Numbered from the stretch's first letter, positions 53,652 to 62,828 are shown. The stretch is 64,000 bases of DNA from Neglectibacter timonensis (GCF_900048895.1 NZ_LT160639.1:67001-131000), one strand, 5' to 3'. The notes: generated by a model not told the origin, from the letters alone. A program made the numbers and translations.

Positions 53652-54158
53652 ATGGCATTCCGTGAAATAACCCCGGAACAGCTTACAGCAAATCCCTTTA
53701 CGCTGATCAACCGGGATTGGATGCTCATCACCGCCGGAGACGAGCAGAAGCATAATACCATGACCGCCAGCTGGGGAGGCGTGGGAGAGCTTTGGGGAAA
53801 CTATGTCTCGACTGTCTATATCCGTCCGCAGCGCTACACCCTGGAATTTGTAGAGAAAAACGACTGCTATTCCCTCTGTTTTTTTGATGAGGAATACCGC
53901 AGCGCTCTCAATTTCTGCGGCACCAAATCAGGGCGGGATTTCGACAAGGATAAGGAAACCGGCTTCACGCCGGTCTTTGGCGATATTGCGCCCTACTATG
54001 AACAGGCAAAGCTTGTTTTTCTCTGCAGAAAGTTATACCGCCAGGATATGACGGCTGAAAGTTTTCTGCAGCCGGAAAACCTGAAAAGATGGTATCCGCA
54101 AATGGATTTGCACCGTATGTTTATCGGTGAAATTGTCAAAGTGCTTGAAAGAAAGTAG
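53652..54158 (+). CDS. Flavin reductase-like domain protein
   Basis: 168 aa from the ATG at 53652, with GAAAGGA upstream. It has the FMN-binding split-barrel features NPFTLINRDWMLITAG, TMTASWGGVGELWG, VYIRPQRYTLEFVEKND and the SGRDFDKDKETGFTP loop. Relatives bind FMN and reduce it or act as flavoredoxins; a specific function cannot be given. It is a single gene. Confidence 0.88.
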   Translation: MAFREITPEQLTANPFTLINRDWMLITAGDEQKHNTMTASWGGVGELWGNYVSTVYIRPQRYTLEFVEKNDCYSLCFFDEEYRSALNFCGTKSGRDFDKDKETGFTPVFGDIAPYYEQAKLVFLCRKLYRQDMTAESFLQPENLKRWYPQMDLHRMFIGEIVKVLERK

Positions 54159-54217
54159 CTTTGCCTTTTTCTGATCTGAATAAAGTAAATTTGTTTTATT
54201 AAGCGTGTTGAGTGAAA

Positions 54218-54264
54218 CAGATAAAAGATCCCGCGCTCCGTGGGGGCGCGGGATCTTTTATCTG
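54218..54264 (+). terminator. 19-bp perfect inverted repeat (terminator-like)
   Basis: CAGATAAAAGATCCCGCGC and its exact complement 9 nt later. It lies between the flavin reductase-like gene and the ABC-F gene. The T tract is inside the stem rather than after it, so termination is likely but not textbook. Confidence 0.7.
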
Positions 54265-54299
54265 CAGTACGTTTTGTACAGAAAGGATTTTAGATCACT

Positions 54300-55898
54300 A
54301 TGATAACTGTTTCAGACCTGGCCTTGAGCTTCAATGGACAAAACCTTTTCTCCCATGTCAACCTGCTGTTCCAGCCCGGCAACTGCTATGGCGTGATCGG
54401 CGCGAACGGCGCGGGAAAATCCACCTTTCTCAAAATTCTCTCCGGAGAACTTGAGCCTACCAAGGGCGAGGTGGTCGTGGATGAAAAAAGCCGTATGTCC
54501 GTCCTGAAGCAGGATCACTTTGCTTACGAGCAGTATACCGTGTTCGAAACAATTCTCCAGGGAAATCCCCGCCTTTACGAGGTGCTGAAGGAAAAGGACG
54601 CCCTCTATGAAAAGGAAGATTTTAGCGAGGAGGACGGCATCCGCGCCGCCGATCTGGAGGCTGAATTTGCCGAATTGGGCGGCTGGGACGCCGAGACCGA
54701 AGCAGGCAAGCTGCTGCAGGGTCTGGGGCTTGATAACATGATGCTCTACAGCGAGATGAGTTCCCTCACGGAAGCCCAGAAGGTAAAAGTGCTGTTGGCA
54801 CGCGCCCTGTTTGGACAGCCGGACATCATCCTTTTGGACGAGCCCACCAACGGTTTGGACAACCATTCGGTCAACTGGCTGGAAAATTTTCTGCTGGATT
54901 ATGAGGGCACCGTCATTGTGGTCTCTCACGACCGGTATTTTCTCAACAATGTCTGCACGCACATCGTGGATATCGATTACACCAAAATCAAGCTTTATGT
55001 GGGGAACTACGATTTCTGGTATGAATCCAGCCAGCTGATGCAGCGCATACTGCGGGACCAGAACAGAAAGGCGGAGGAAAAGAAACGGGATTTGGAAGAG
55101 TTTATCCGCCGTTTTTCCGCCAACAAATCCAAATCCCGCCAGGCCACTTCCCGGAAAAAACTTTTGGAGAAGCTCACCTTCGAAGAGATGCCCGCCTCTT
55201 CCCGCAGGTATCCCTATGTAAGCTTTACAATGGACAGGGAGCCAGGCAAGGAAATTCTAACCGTTGAGGGGCTCTCCAAAACAATAGACGGCGTCAAGCT
55301 GCTGGACAACGTCTCTTTCCGGGTCAACAAAGGGGATAAGATCGCCTTTCTGGCCCGCAGCGGACTTTCCGTCACCACGTTGTTCCGAATTTTGACGGAG
55401 GAATTAGAGCCGGATGAGGGCAGCTTTAAGTGGGGTGTTTCCACCAGCCAGTCCTATTTTCCACAGGACAATTCTTCCTATTTTGGCAGCAACGACGACA
55501 CCATCATCAAATGGCTTGAGCAGTATTCCAAGGATACCACCGAAACCTACCTCCGCGGTTTTCTGGGAAAGATGCTGTTTTCCGGCGAGGACGTATACAA
55601 GCCTGTCAACGTCCTTTCCGGCGGAGAAAAGGTACGCTGCATGCTTTCCCGCATGATGATGTTCGGCAGTAATGTGCTGCTGCTGGACCAGCCTACCAAT
55701 CATCTGGATTTGGAATCCATCACCGCGGTAAACAACGGGCTGATCGACTTTAAGGGAGTGGTGCTTTTCACCTCTCATGACCACGAATTTGTGCAGACAG
55801 TGGCCAACCGTATCATTGAGTTGCTGCCGGAGGGCGGCGTGATCGACCGCATGACTACCTATGACGAATACCTGGAGCAATTTTCGGAAAGGAATTGA
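54300..55898 (+). CDS. ABC-F family ATPase, YbiT-like, with degenerate second nucleotide site
   Basis: 532 aa with two ABC domains joined by a charged linker and no membrane part. Domain 1: Walker A GANGAGKST, signature-like SSLTEAQKVK, Walker B IILLDEPTNGLD. Domain 2: Walker A position reads LARSGLSVTTLF (about 348), lacking the lysine; the signature LSGGEKVR is intact; Walker B is LLLDQPTNHLD with Gln in place of the catalytic Glu (about 463). ABC-F proteins act on the ribosome E site in translation control or antibiotic protection. The ABC-F fold is sure; YbiT is the closest type I recall. Confidence 0.92.
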   Translation: MITVSDLALSFNGQNLFSHVNLLFQPGNCYGVIGANGAGKSTFLKILSGELEPTKGEVVVDEKSRMSVLKQDHFAYEQYTVFETILQGNPRLYEVLKEKDALYEKEDFSEEDGIRAADLEAEFAELGGWDAETEAGKLLQGLGLDNMMLYSEMSSLTEAQKVKVLLARALFGQPDIILLDEPTNGLDNHSVNWLENFLLDYEGTVIVVSHDRYFLNNVCTHIVDIDYTKIKLYVGNYDFWYESSQLMQRILRDQNRKAEEKKRDLEEFIRRFSANKSKSRQATSRKKLLEKLTFEEMPASSRRYPYVSFTMDREPGKEILTVEGLSKTIDGVKLLDNVSFRVNKGDKIAFLARSGLSVTTLFRILTEELEPDEGSFKWGVSTSQSYFPQDNSSYFGSNDDTIIKWLEQYSKDTTETYLRGFLGKMLFSGEDVYKPVNVLSGGEKVRCMLSRMMMFGSNVLLLDQPTNHLDLESITAVNNGLIDFKGVVLFTSHDHEFVQTVANRIIELLPEGGVIDRMTTYDEYLEQFSERN

Positions 55899-55902
55899 CA
55901 GT

Positions 55903-58239
55903 ATGAAACGGAATAAACTTCCCGTCCTTTTTCTATGCCTGGCTCTTATGCTTCTTCCAACCTCCGGCGTCTTGGCCTATGAAGAAGACAGAGCAACCCT
56001 TGATGGGGAACTTACGGCCCCCTCAGAAGACTATCTGGATTATCTGGAGCTCGAGGAAGAAACACAGGTTCAAACCCGAATGCCCCTTCCCCTTCCCCGC
56101 CCCAGCAGTCTCGAAACTCCCTCGGGCAAAATGGGGGGCGCTGACCTTCCTTCTTCTTACGATGCCAGAACAGAGGGCTACCTTCCCCCGGTACTAGACC
56201 AGGGGAACACCAGTTCCTGCTGGACATTTTCCGCAGTGGAGAATCTGGCGGGCTACTTAAATTTTAAAGAAAACCAACCAGGAGAAACCGGTTATTCCTT
56301 TTCTCCGAGACATATGGAGTTCACCACAGCAATCATTCCACAGGATCTCATGTTCTCCAATGGTTTATATCGGGAAGCAGATGCGGGCGGTAATCAGATG
56401 GTCGCCTCCCTCTACTTAATGGGCGGGCTTGGCCCTGTGGACAATTCCGGTTCTATGGCTTTTCAGAATTATCCGCTGGATGCAAATGGAAAACCACAGG
56501 TTGTCTACCCTACACGGGCAGAGCTGCTTCTCTCCCCCACCGCAGAGGTGACAGATTACATTTTCCTGCCGGAGTTGGATGAAGGGAACTTATCAGCCAG
56601 CCGTTCCGCCCTGATGAAGCAGATGAAGCAGGCTGTGCTGGATTACGGCACACTGGACGTGGGCATTGACTGGGTAGACAGCAACAAGTATTTCAACACA
56701 GAGTACAACTGTTTTTATAACCCCAACGGCAAGACTACCACAAACCATGCCGTTCTCCTGGTAGGGTGGGACGATGGTTTTTCCCGGAACAATTTCAACA
56801 GCGGCTATAAGCCTCAAAGCGACGGCGCCTGGATCATCCAGAACAGCTGGGGATCCGACGTCCAGGAGAACGGGTTCTTCTACGTCTCCTATGAAGAACT
56901 TTCCATCTACGAACTCTCCAGCACTGTCGCAGGTGCCGGCTCTGAAATTTCTTATGACAAGGCTTATGTCCTTGACCCCATGGGAATCAACAGCAGCTTT
57001 GTCTCCAACCAGGATACCGCCACCTATTGGGCCGCCAATGTATTCTCCAAGGAAGCCGGCACAGAACTGCTTACCTCTGTCAATCTTTCCCTATGGGGCA
57101 GCACTTCCTATGAAATCTATGTGACGGACGGCAGCCTTAGCCTCTCCGGGCTGACGCCCGCTGCCAGCGGATCCGCAGATATGTTGGGCTACCTTTCCGT
57201 CACGCTTGATACGCCTATTGAACTCACCGGGGATCAGTTCGCCGTCATTGTCAAATATTCTCTTAGAAACGGCGCCAGTATTCCGGTGGAATGCAATATT
57301 GGAGATTACTACCGCTACGTGGACGCCCCTTCCCACAGCTCTTTCCTATCCGAAAATGGCCGTTCCTGGGCCGAAATAAGCACGGCAGACTGGGATTACA
57401 GCAACCTCTGCATCAAGGCCTTCACCCAGAGCCTTTCGGGACAGACCGTGCTCCATTTGGAAAATGAAAATCCAAAGGCCCTGTTCAGCGTCTACCGCCC
57501 CAACAAAGAAGAGGTTCCCATGAGGGCGGACGGTTCCTTTCTGCTGGCACAGAATTCCCGTTATATTTACCAGTGCGATGCCTACAGTCCTGCTCTTCAG
57601 CCCGACGGCGGACATATGGCAAGCTTCCAAAACAGTTTTACCACAGGGGAAGAAACGTCTCTCACCCTGACTGCCAAGTCTCACCCCCTGCCGTTTTCTG
57701 ATGTTTCCGTATTCTCCTGGTATTTTGATTCTGTCGTCTATTGCTATGAAAACAGCCTTGTCAACGGCGTAACCCCCACAGAATTCAGTCCGGAGTCCCC
57801 TGCCACCCGCGCTGAACTGGTCACTCTGCTCTGGCGAATGGAAGGACAGCCGAAGCCGAACAGTTTGGAGAGCTTTCCCGATGTACCTCAAAACACCTGG
57901 TACAGTGAGGCGGTAGCCTGGGCGGCGGAAAACGGTGTGGTCAACGGCAATGAGAAGGGCCTGTTTGTTCCCGGGGCCAGAATTATCCGGCAGGATTTTG
58001 CCGTAATGCTGTACCGATATCAGGACCTGGTGCATGGTTCAGACGTTACCTCCCAGGGCCAGCTCTCTGCTTATACCGACGCAAATAAAATTTCAAACTA
58101 CGCAAAGGATGCCATGTCCTGGTGCGTGGCAGAAAAAATACTGAACGGCCGCACAGCCACCACCCTGGCCCCCCAGGGTACCATCCTTCGTTCCGAAACA
58201 GCTGCGATGCTGCAGCGGCTGCTTGCCCCCACTTTTTGA
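55903..58239 (+). CDS. Papain-like (C1A) cysteine peptidase with SLH surface anchor
   Basis: 778 aa from the ATG at 55903, only 4 nt after the ABC-F stop, behind AAGGAA. Signal peptide at residues 1-25 (ending GVLA). The C1A domain has the oxyanion Gln100 and Cys106 (LDQGNTSSCWTFSAVENL), His282 (TNHAVLLVGWD) and Asn314 (QNSWGS). A beta-rich middle region follows, then three SLH repeats from about 603 to the end (FSDVSVFSWYFDS, FPDVPQNTWYSEA, YTDANKISNYAKD). Secreted, bound to the cell wall, presumably degrades proteins or peptides outside. Confidence 0.93.
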   Translation: MKRNKLPVLFLCLALMLLPTSGVLAYEEDRATLDGELTAPSEDYLDYLELEEETQVQTRMPLPLPRPSSLETPSGKMGGADLPSSYDARTEGYLPPVLDQGNTSSCWTFSAVENLAGYLNFKENQPGETGYSFSPRHMEFTTAIIPQDLMFSNGLYREADAGGNQMVASLYLMGGLGPVDNSGSMAFQNYPLDANGKPQVVYPTRAELLLSPTAEVTDYIFLPELDEGNLSASRSALMKQMKQAVLDYGTLDVGIDWVDSNKYFNTEYNCFYNPNGKTTTNHAVLLVGWDDGFSRNNFNSGYKPQSDGAWIIQNSWGSDVQENGFFYVSYEELSIYELSSTVAGAGSEISYDKAYVLDPMGINSSFVSNQDTATYWAANVFSKEAGTELLTSVNLSLWGSTSYEIYVTDGSLSLSGLTPAASGSADMLGYLSVTLDTPIELTGDQFAVIVKYSLRNGASIPVECNIGDYYRYVDAPSHSSFLSENGRSWAEISTADWDYSNLCIKAFTQSLSGQTVLHLENENPKALFSVYRPNKEEVPMRADGSFLLAQNSRYIYQCDAYSPALQPDGGHMASFQNSFTTGEETSLTLTAKSHPLPFSDVSVFSWYFDSVVYCYENSLVNGVTPTEFSPESPATRAELVTLLWRMEGQPKPNSLESFPDVPQNTWYSEAVAWAAENGVVNGNEKGLFVPGARIIRQDFAVMLYRYQDLVHGSDVTSQGQLSAYTDANKISNYAKDAMSWCVAEKILNGRTATTLAPQGTILRSETAAMLQRLLAPTF

Positions 58240-58257
58240 GAAATAACAAATTCAGAA

Positions 58258-58302
58258 CAGGCGAGCTGCGGAAAGGTTTTTCCGCAGCTCGCCTGTTTTT
58301 TC
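58258..58302 (+). terminator. Strong terminator after the SLH peptidase
   Basis: A 17-bp perfect stem (CAGGCGAGCTGCGGAAA and its complement) with a GGTT loop, then TTTTTT. Confidence 0.95.
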
Positions 58303-58306
58303 CTCT

Positions 58307-59350
58307 TCATTCCTGAACCGGGAACGTCACTTCCCAATTTCCTTCCGTAAAGGTTCCTGAAACCCAGAAGGTTCCGTGCAGGGTAGAGCCCCTCAACGCT
58401 TCCCTGGAACTATCGAAGACGGCATCCTGCCTGGAAAGAGCGCTGTCGTCCTCGTCAAATCGGAAATAGGCGTTATAGAGGCACTCTGTCCTGTTCCCCA
58501 TCCGGTCTTCCAGCCAAAAATAGCCATGGTTATCGTTTTCAAAGACATTCTTTACGGCGGTTTGAACATGGAGCTGTCCATTTATAAATCCGATCCCCGT
58601 CAGCTCTATTCCCTCCACCGGCCAGGCAGCAGGTTCCATCGGCTTCAGTACACGAACCAGGCCAGCTTTCCGGATTTCCGAAAGCGTTTCTCCGGCAGCG
58701 CCACCGCCGCCTGTATATACAGCATCCCTGGAAGGGGATTCTTGGGGCAGGTTTTCCCAATCGACCGGTATTTCCACATCCTTATATTCTGTGATATGAC
58801 TCAAAAAATTAGAAATGGAAAACGTAATCTTATCCCCTGCAATGCTGCCTCCATCCATTGCTGTGGAGGTCAGCAGGAAGCGCGCCGTCTTTGTTTCCTC
58901 CTCATATTCCACCAGGCGGCAGTTGGTGATGCAGTCGCGTGCCTGGCGAATGCCTGCGCTGTCGTTGAGATCCACGGTCTCATCAATGCGGTCCCCCGTC
59001 AAATCCTGCAAGGTAAGATACACCTGGCAGGTATCCCCTTCTACAGCGGCAGATTCCACTTCCAGACGGATTCCGTTGTCCTCGCAGCTCAAATCGACCG
59101 GTTTAAAAAACTGTGCCAAACCGGGCGACACCTCGTAAAGCATGGAATTGAAGCCAGGATTCTCGGCAGCCAGCACACAGACAGGTACCGTGAATACCAG
59201 CAGGCAGGCCAGAGCGGCAGCCAGCACTGCGGCAGGCCGAATGCCTCTTTTTTTCTTTCCAGATTCCACTGCCTGCAAGATCTTTGTTTTTAATTCCGGA
59301 GCCGGCGAAACCTGCCGGTTCATATGCTCATATCGCTCTGAAAAGTTCAA
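58307..59350 (-). CDS. DUF4179-related anti-sigma factor (module 3)
   Basis: 347 aa from a TTG at 59350, preceded by AAAGGGG (8 nt); an ATG at 59368 that overlaps the sigma stop is the alternative but is only 4 nt from its best Shine-Dalgarno. N-terminal cytoplasmic helix (ERYEHMNRQVSPAPELKTKI), membrane helix (PAAVLAAALACLLVFTVPVC), then a segment SPGLAQFFKPVD parallel to the other two anti-sigma factors, and a shorter outside domain. It probably restrains the sigma factor encoded just upstream. Confidence 0.8.
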   Translation of the reverse strand: MNFSERYEHMNRQVSPAPELKTKILQAVESGKKKRGIRPAAVLAAALACLLVFTVPVCVLAAENPGFNSMLYEVSPGLAQFFKPVDLSCEDNGIRLEVESAAVEGDTCQVYLTLQDLTGDRIDETVDLNDSAGIRQARDCITNCRLVEYEEETKTARFLLTSTAMDGGSIAGDKITFSISNFLSHITEYKDVEIPVDWENLPQESPSRDAVYTGGGGAAGETLSEIRKAGLVRVLKPMEPAAWPVEGIELTGIGFINGQLHVQTAVKNVFENDNHGYFWLEDRMGNRTECLYNAYFRFDEDDSALSRQDAVFDSSREALRGSTLHGTFWVSGTFTEGNWEVTFPVQE

Positions 59351-59367
59351 TTGATATACCCCTTTCA

Positions 59368-59853
59368 TCAGTCCTCATCAAAATATTTGTGCAGCAGGCG
59401 CCTTGCTCTGGTCAGCTGCGTCCGAACAGTCGATGGTTTACGTCCCAGAATTTGAGCCACCTCCTCCACGCTCATGTCTTCAAAATAGAATAAGTGTACC
59501 ACCGCCCGGTAAGAAGACGGCAAACGCAAAAGCTGCTCTCGAAGCTCATTTACTTCCGGATCCGGAAAAGAGAACGTCTCCTCCCCTTCTTCCCAAAAAA
59601 CAATCTTCCTCCGCCAGGAGGAAGCCCACAATTTTTTGCAGCAGTTCATGGTTACCCGTAAAAGCCAAGCCTTCCGGTGTTCCTCCGATTGAAAAGAGGG
59701 CTGCCTGCGAAAATAACGGAAGAACACTTCCTGATAGACATCGTCCGCATCGGTTTTGCTGCGCAACTGTGAAAAGGCCAACCGGTACACCATTTCTGAA
59801 TACTTCTCTACCACCTGCTCCTGGAACTGATCTGCGCACGTCGATTGTTCCAC
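59368..59853 (-). CDS. ECF RNA polymerase sigma factor (module 3)
   Basis: 161 aa from a GTG at 59853, behind GAGAGGAGGG. Region 2: YSEMVYRLAFSQLRSKTDAD then VYQEVFFRYFRR. Region 4 HTH: HLFYFEDMSVEEVAQILGRK and PSTVRTQLTRARR. It is more distant from modules 1 and 2 than they are from each other. Operon with the module 3 anti-sigma. Confidence 0.94.
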   Translation of the reverse strand: MEQSTCADQFQEQVVEKYSEMVYRLAFSQLRSKTDADDVYQEVFFRYFRRQPSFQSEEHRKAWLLRVTMNCCKKLWASSWRRKIVFWEEGEETFSFPDPEVNELREQLLRLPSSYRAVVHLFYFEDMSVEEVAQILGRKPSTVRTQLTRARRLLHKYFDED

Positions 59854-59878
59854 AAATTACCCTCCTCTCTATAAGAAA

Positions 59879-59905
59879 TACCCTGCAGCAGCAAGAAAAG
59901 CTACA
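59879..59905 (-). promoter_or_regulatory. Candidate autoregulated ECF promoter of module 3
   Basis: On the minus strand TGTAGC, 18 nt, GTA (continuing GTATTTCTTATAGAG), 25 nt before the GTG start. Spacing is identical to the candidate at module 2. Confidence 0.4.
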
Positions 59906-59910
59906 AGGCA

Positions 59911-59952
59911 AATAAAAAAGAAAGTCCGGCCGAACACCGCACTTTCTTTTTT
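59911..59952 (-). terminator. Terminator of the aroD/AAA operon
   Basis: A 12-bp stem (AAAAAAGAAAGT / ACTTTCTTTTTT) with a 15-nt GC-rich loop; the T run is on the 3' side on both strands. It lies about 20 nt after the AAA gene stop. Confidence 0.85.
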
Positions 59953-59971
59953 GTATATGATTCTCCGGACT

Positions 59972-62002
59972 TCAGCCTTCTTCTTCTCCAGGCAGTGCCG
60001 GAAAACCGAAGTCCTGCGGAAGCAGAAGTTCCAAATCTCTTTTTTCCTCGGGTTCTCTCACATTGCGGCGGGAACAGGCGATTACCGCTTCTTCCACCTT
60101 ATTGCGGACCATACGGCCATTGCCTCCTGTCCGGGCTTCTTCTCCCTGCTGCTTTTGTTCATAATAGGAAAGCAGCGGTTCTTCACAGGAAGGGTCCAGC
60201 CGGTATCCCTTCCCCTTGACGATGCTTTTGGTGATCTCCAGCAGCTCCCGGGCCGTATAATCAGGAAACTCTATCATATTGGGAAACCGGGAGCGGAGCC
60301 CGGAATTTGCCTTTAAAAAGTCTTCCATCTCCCGGGAATACCCCGCCAGGATCACCACCAGGTCTTCCCTGTGATCCTCCATTCCCTTAACCAGAGTGTC
60401 GATTGCCTCCAGGCCGAAACTGTCGTCTTTTCCACGGCTTAGGGAGTAGGCCTCATCAATAAACAATACGCCTCCCAGGGCAGATTGGATCGCCTTCTGC
60501 GTCAGCGGGGCGGTATGCCCCACATATTTTCCCACCAGGTCCGCCCGGGTCACCTCGACGAGCTGGCCGCCTGCGAGCACGCCGATGGCTTTCAGATAGC
60601 GGGACACGATCCGTGCCACAGTTGTCTTTCCCGTTCCGGGATTCCCAGTAAAAATCATATGCATGGAGGGAGAATCCGCTTTAAGTCCCTTTTCCTTCCG
60701 AAGCTGCTGCATTTTGAAATTATCTTCCAGAGACAAGACATATTCTTTGACGGTCTGAAGCCCCACAATTTCCGAAAGCTCCTTCTTGACGGCCTCTACA
60801 GCTCCCTCCGCGGCCTTGGGGGCAAAAACTCCTATTCGGAACGCAAAAGCTTCTTCTTCACCGGAAAGCATCAGCTGCCCATTTTCCACTATAATCTTTC
60901 CCGAAGCACGCTGCACCTTCTGTTTCAGTTTATACTCGCTGAGGGAACGGTAAAGAGCATCCGTGTATTCTTCCATGGCAGCTATCCCCCTGTCGGGACG
61001 ATAAAATGCTGCAAGAGCTTCAGCCGCCGGCGTGTCATAAGTAAAAGTAAAACGCAGCTGTTTTTCCGTCCTTTCGCAAAACAATTTCAGCATCCGCCCA
61101 GCGATCTCCCGCAGGCTGTCCTGGGAAAATTCCCCTGTCTCGCAAATATCGTCCAACGCCGCAAGAAAGGGGGCTCCAAAATCGTTTGCCAGCTTATCCA
61201 AGGAACGGTCTGTGAGCAGGAACAGATATTTTCCCGACGCAGACAGGGACGAAACCGCACCCGGTACCAGAGCCGAACCAATCTCCACCAGCATTCCCTT
61301 CTGCTCCGCATAACGCCCAGCCAGCGGGATACTTCCCGTGCGAAACAGCTCCGACAGCATGGAAAGAACCGCTGTACCGCATTTTTCATATTGTTCAAAA
61401 AGGATTGCTGAAGATCCGCTTTTCAGAGCAGTATAGACATCCTGCGCAATCAGCTTTTCGCTGGAGGAGTCTCCATATCTGGAAAGATCCAACGCAGTTG
61501 TCTTCGGGCTTTTCAGCACACCCTGCCGGGCGAGGGAAGCTGTCATAGCCTCCACCGCACTGTGCCGGCCGGTTCCCGGCTTTCCCAGAACCGCAATTCT
61601 GCCCATGGGCATTTCCTTGCGGAAACCGGCCACGAAGGGACGCCGGAAAGCCAGCGCTACGGCAGAGACGAATTCTTTCTGCCCCAGCACCTTCCGGGCC
61701 GTTTCCTCTTCGGCTGTCTGAAACGCCGCGTCGGTCTGCTCCGGATTGCCTGAATTTCCGGCAGGAACATCCTTCTTCAGTCCGTCTGCCTGCAACCGCT
61801 GGTCCAAAGCCTGCATATCCGCCTTGGCCTCCTGCGTCAGCTGCGCTATACTGCTCTGCAGAGAACGGGACAGGCTATCCCCTGTCTCCTGTACAGATTC
61901 CAGCGCCTGCTGTGTCTGCTCATTTCTGCGCTTCGCAGCGCCAAAATTAAGTTTTCCATCCCGGAACATAGAGTCAAGAATGGAATCGATATCATTTTTC
62001 AT
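59972..62002 (-). CDS. Double AAA+ ATPase, CbxX/SpoVK-like
   Basis: 676 aa from the ATG at 62002; a TTG four codons upstream abuts GAGAGG and is less likely. N-terminal coiled region (about 1-90). A first AAA-like module has a degenerate P-loop, GKPGTGRHS (Lys replaced by Arg), at about 140. A second, intact CbxX-type AAA domain from about 415 has Walker A GNPGTGKTT, Walker B VLFIDEAYSL and the arginine motif GLRSRFPNMIEF. Relatives remodel proteins or act in sporulation (SpoVK). It is downstream of aroD by 85 nt, with no obvious functional link. Confidence 0.88.
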   Translation of the reverse strand: MKNDIDSILDSMFRDGKLNFGAAKRRNEQTQQALESVQETGDSLSRSLQSSIAQLTQEAKADMQALDQRLQADGLKKDVPAGNSGNPEQTDAAFQTAEEETARKVLGQKEFVSAVALAFRRPFVAGFRKEMPMGRIAVLGKPGTGRHSAVEAMTASLARQGVLKSPKTTALDLSRYGDSSSEKLIAQDVYTALKSGSSAILFEQYEKCGTAVLSMLSELFRTGSIPLAGRYAEQKGMLVEIGSALVPGAVSSLSASGKYLFLLTDRSLDKLANDFGAPFLAALDDICETGEFSQDSLREIAGRMLKLFCERTEKQLRFTFTYDTPAAEALAAFYRPDRGIAAMEEYTDALYRSLSEYKLKQKVQRASGKIIVENGQLMLSGEEEAFAFRIGVFAPKAAEGAVEAVKKELSEIVGLQTVKEYVLSLEDNFKMQQLRKEKGLKADSPSMHMIFTGNPGTGKTTVARIVSRYLKAIGVLAGGQLVEVTRADLVGKYVGHTAPLTQKAIQSALGGVLFIDEAYSLSRGKDDSFGLEAIDTLVKGMEDHREDLVVILAGYSREMEDFLKANSGLRSRFPNMIEFPDYTARELLEITKSIVKGKGYRLDPSCEEPLLSYYEQKQQGEEARTGGNGRMVRNKVEEAVIACSRRNVREPEEKRDLELLLPQDFGFPALPGEEEG

Positions 62003-62087
62003 GGTTCTGTTCAACCTCTCTTCCGCTATTTCTGCCTTTCCGACTTGACTCCCCGCACATTCAGCAAAGCGTCGGCCTGCATTTTCT

Positions 62088-62828
62088 TCAGCGGGCCGGG
62101 TCCAAATCCTGCAGGACCGCCTTCAGGTCCTCAGCGCTGATTTGTCCGGGTGCGGAGGCGTTTTTTCCAGCGGCAAAAGTAATACAGGAGCCGAAATATG
62201 CACCGCTTGCCCTGCTGATTTTGCCCAACGCTCCCATCGACATGGTGACGACGGGTCCAAATTCCCGTGATGCCCGTTCCGTAGCCGAAAGCAGTGCCAA
62301 AACATCCCGGACATTTTGAGGCATCACAGCATACTTCGGCAGTTCTGCCCCCAGCCGCTCCATCTCCAGCAGCGTACAAAAAATTTCATGTTCCGGCGGT
62401 GTCTTCTCAAAATCATGTTTTGAAATCACCACGGCCATCTTCCCCTCATGGGCCAGCCGCAGCAGCCGCAGCAGCCTTTCCTGTCCACAGGAAAGTTCTA
62501 AATCCACCAGGTCAAACTTTCCCGTCCCGATCAAAGCAGTTACCGCCGCTTCATATTCCTCCGGCGTCAGCGCGGCCTGTCCTCCCTCTTTGCGTGTACG
62601 TACCGTACAGAGCAGAGGCTTTTCTCCCACATTCTCTCTGAGAAGGGATGGCACTTCCAACAGGTTCCCGAGATAGTAATCCGCCCTCCACTCCAACAGG
62701 TCGGCAGGCAAAGCTCTTACATATTCCAGTTCTTCATACAAGGCCGGCAGTCTTTCCCCTGTCAGCGGGATAGCTATTTTTGGCATCCCTTTCCCGAAAT
62801 CAACGTTCTGTACTTTCACTTTCCTCAT
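62088..62828 (-). CDS. aroD: 3-dehydroquinate dehydratase, type I
   Basis: 246 aa from the ATG at 62828. The catalytic histidine is in VVISKHDFEKTPP and the Schiff-base lysine in LPKYAVMPQN. The N-terminal strand with EWRADYY and the C-terminal GALGKISRASGAYFGS fit the type I barrel. It forms 3-dehydroshikimate in aromatic amino acid synthesis. First gene of an operon with the AAA ATPase. Confidence 0.95.
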   Translation of the reverse strand: MRKVKVQNVDFGKGMPKIAIPLTGERLPALYEELEYVRALPADLLEWRADYYLGNLLEVPSLLRENVGEKPLLCTVRTRKEGGQAALTPEEYEAAVTALIGTGKFDLVDLELSCGQERLLRLLRLAHEGKMAVVISKHDFEKTPPEHEIFCTLLEMERLGAELPKYAVMPQNVRDVLALLSATERASREFGPVVTMSMGALGKISRASGAYFGSCITFAAGKNASAPGQISAEDLKAVLQDLDPAR

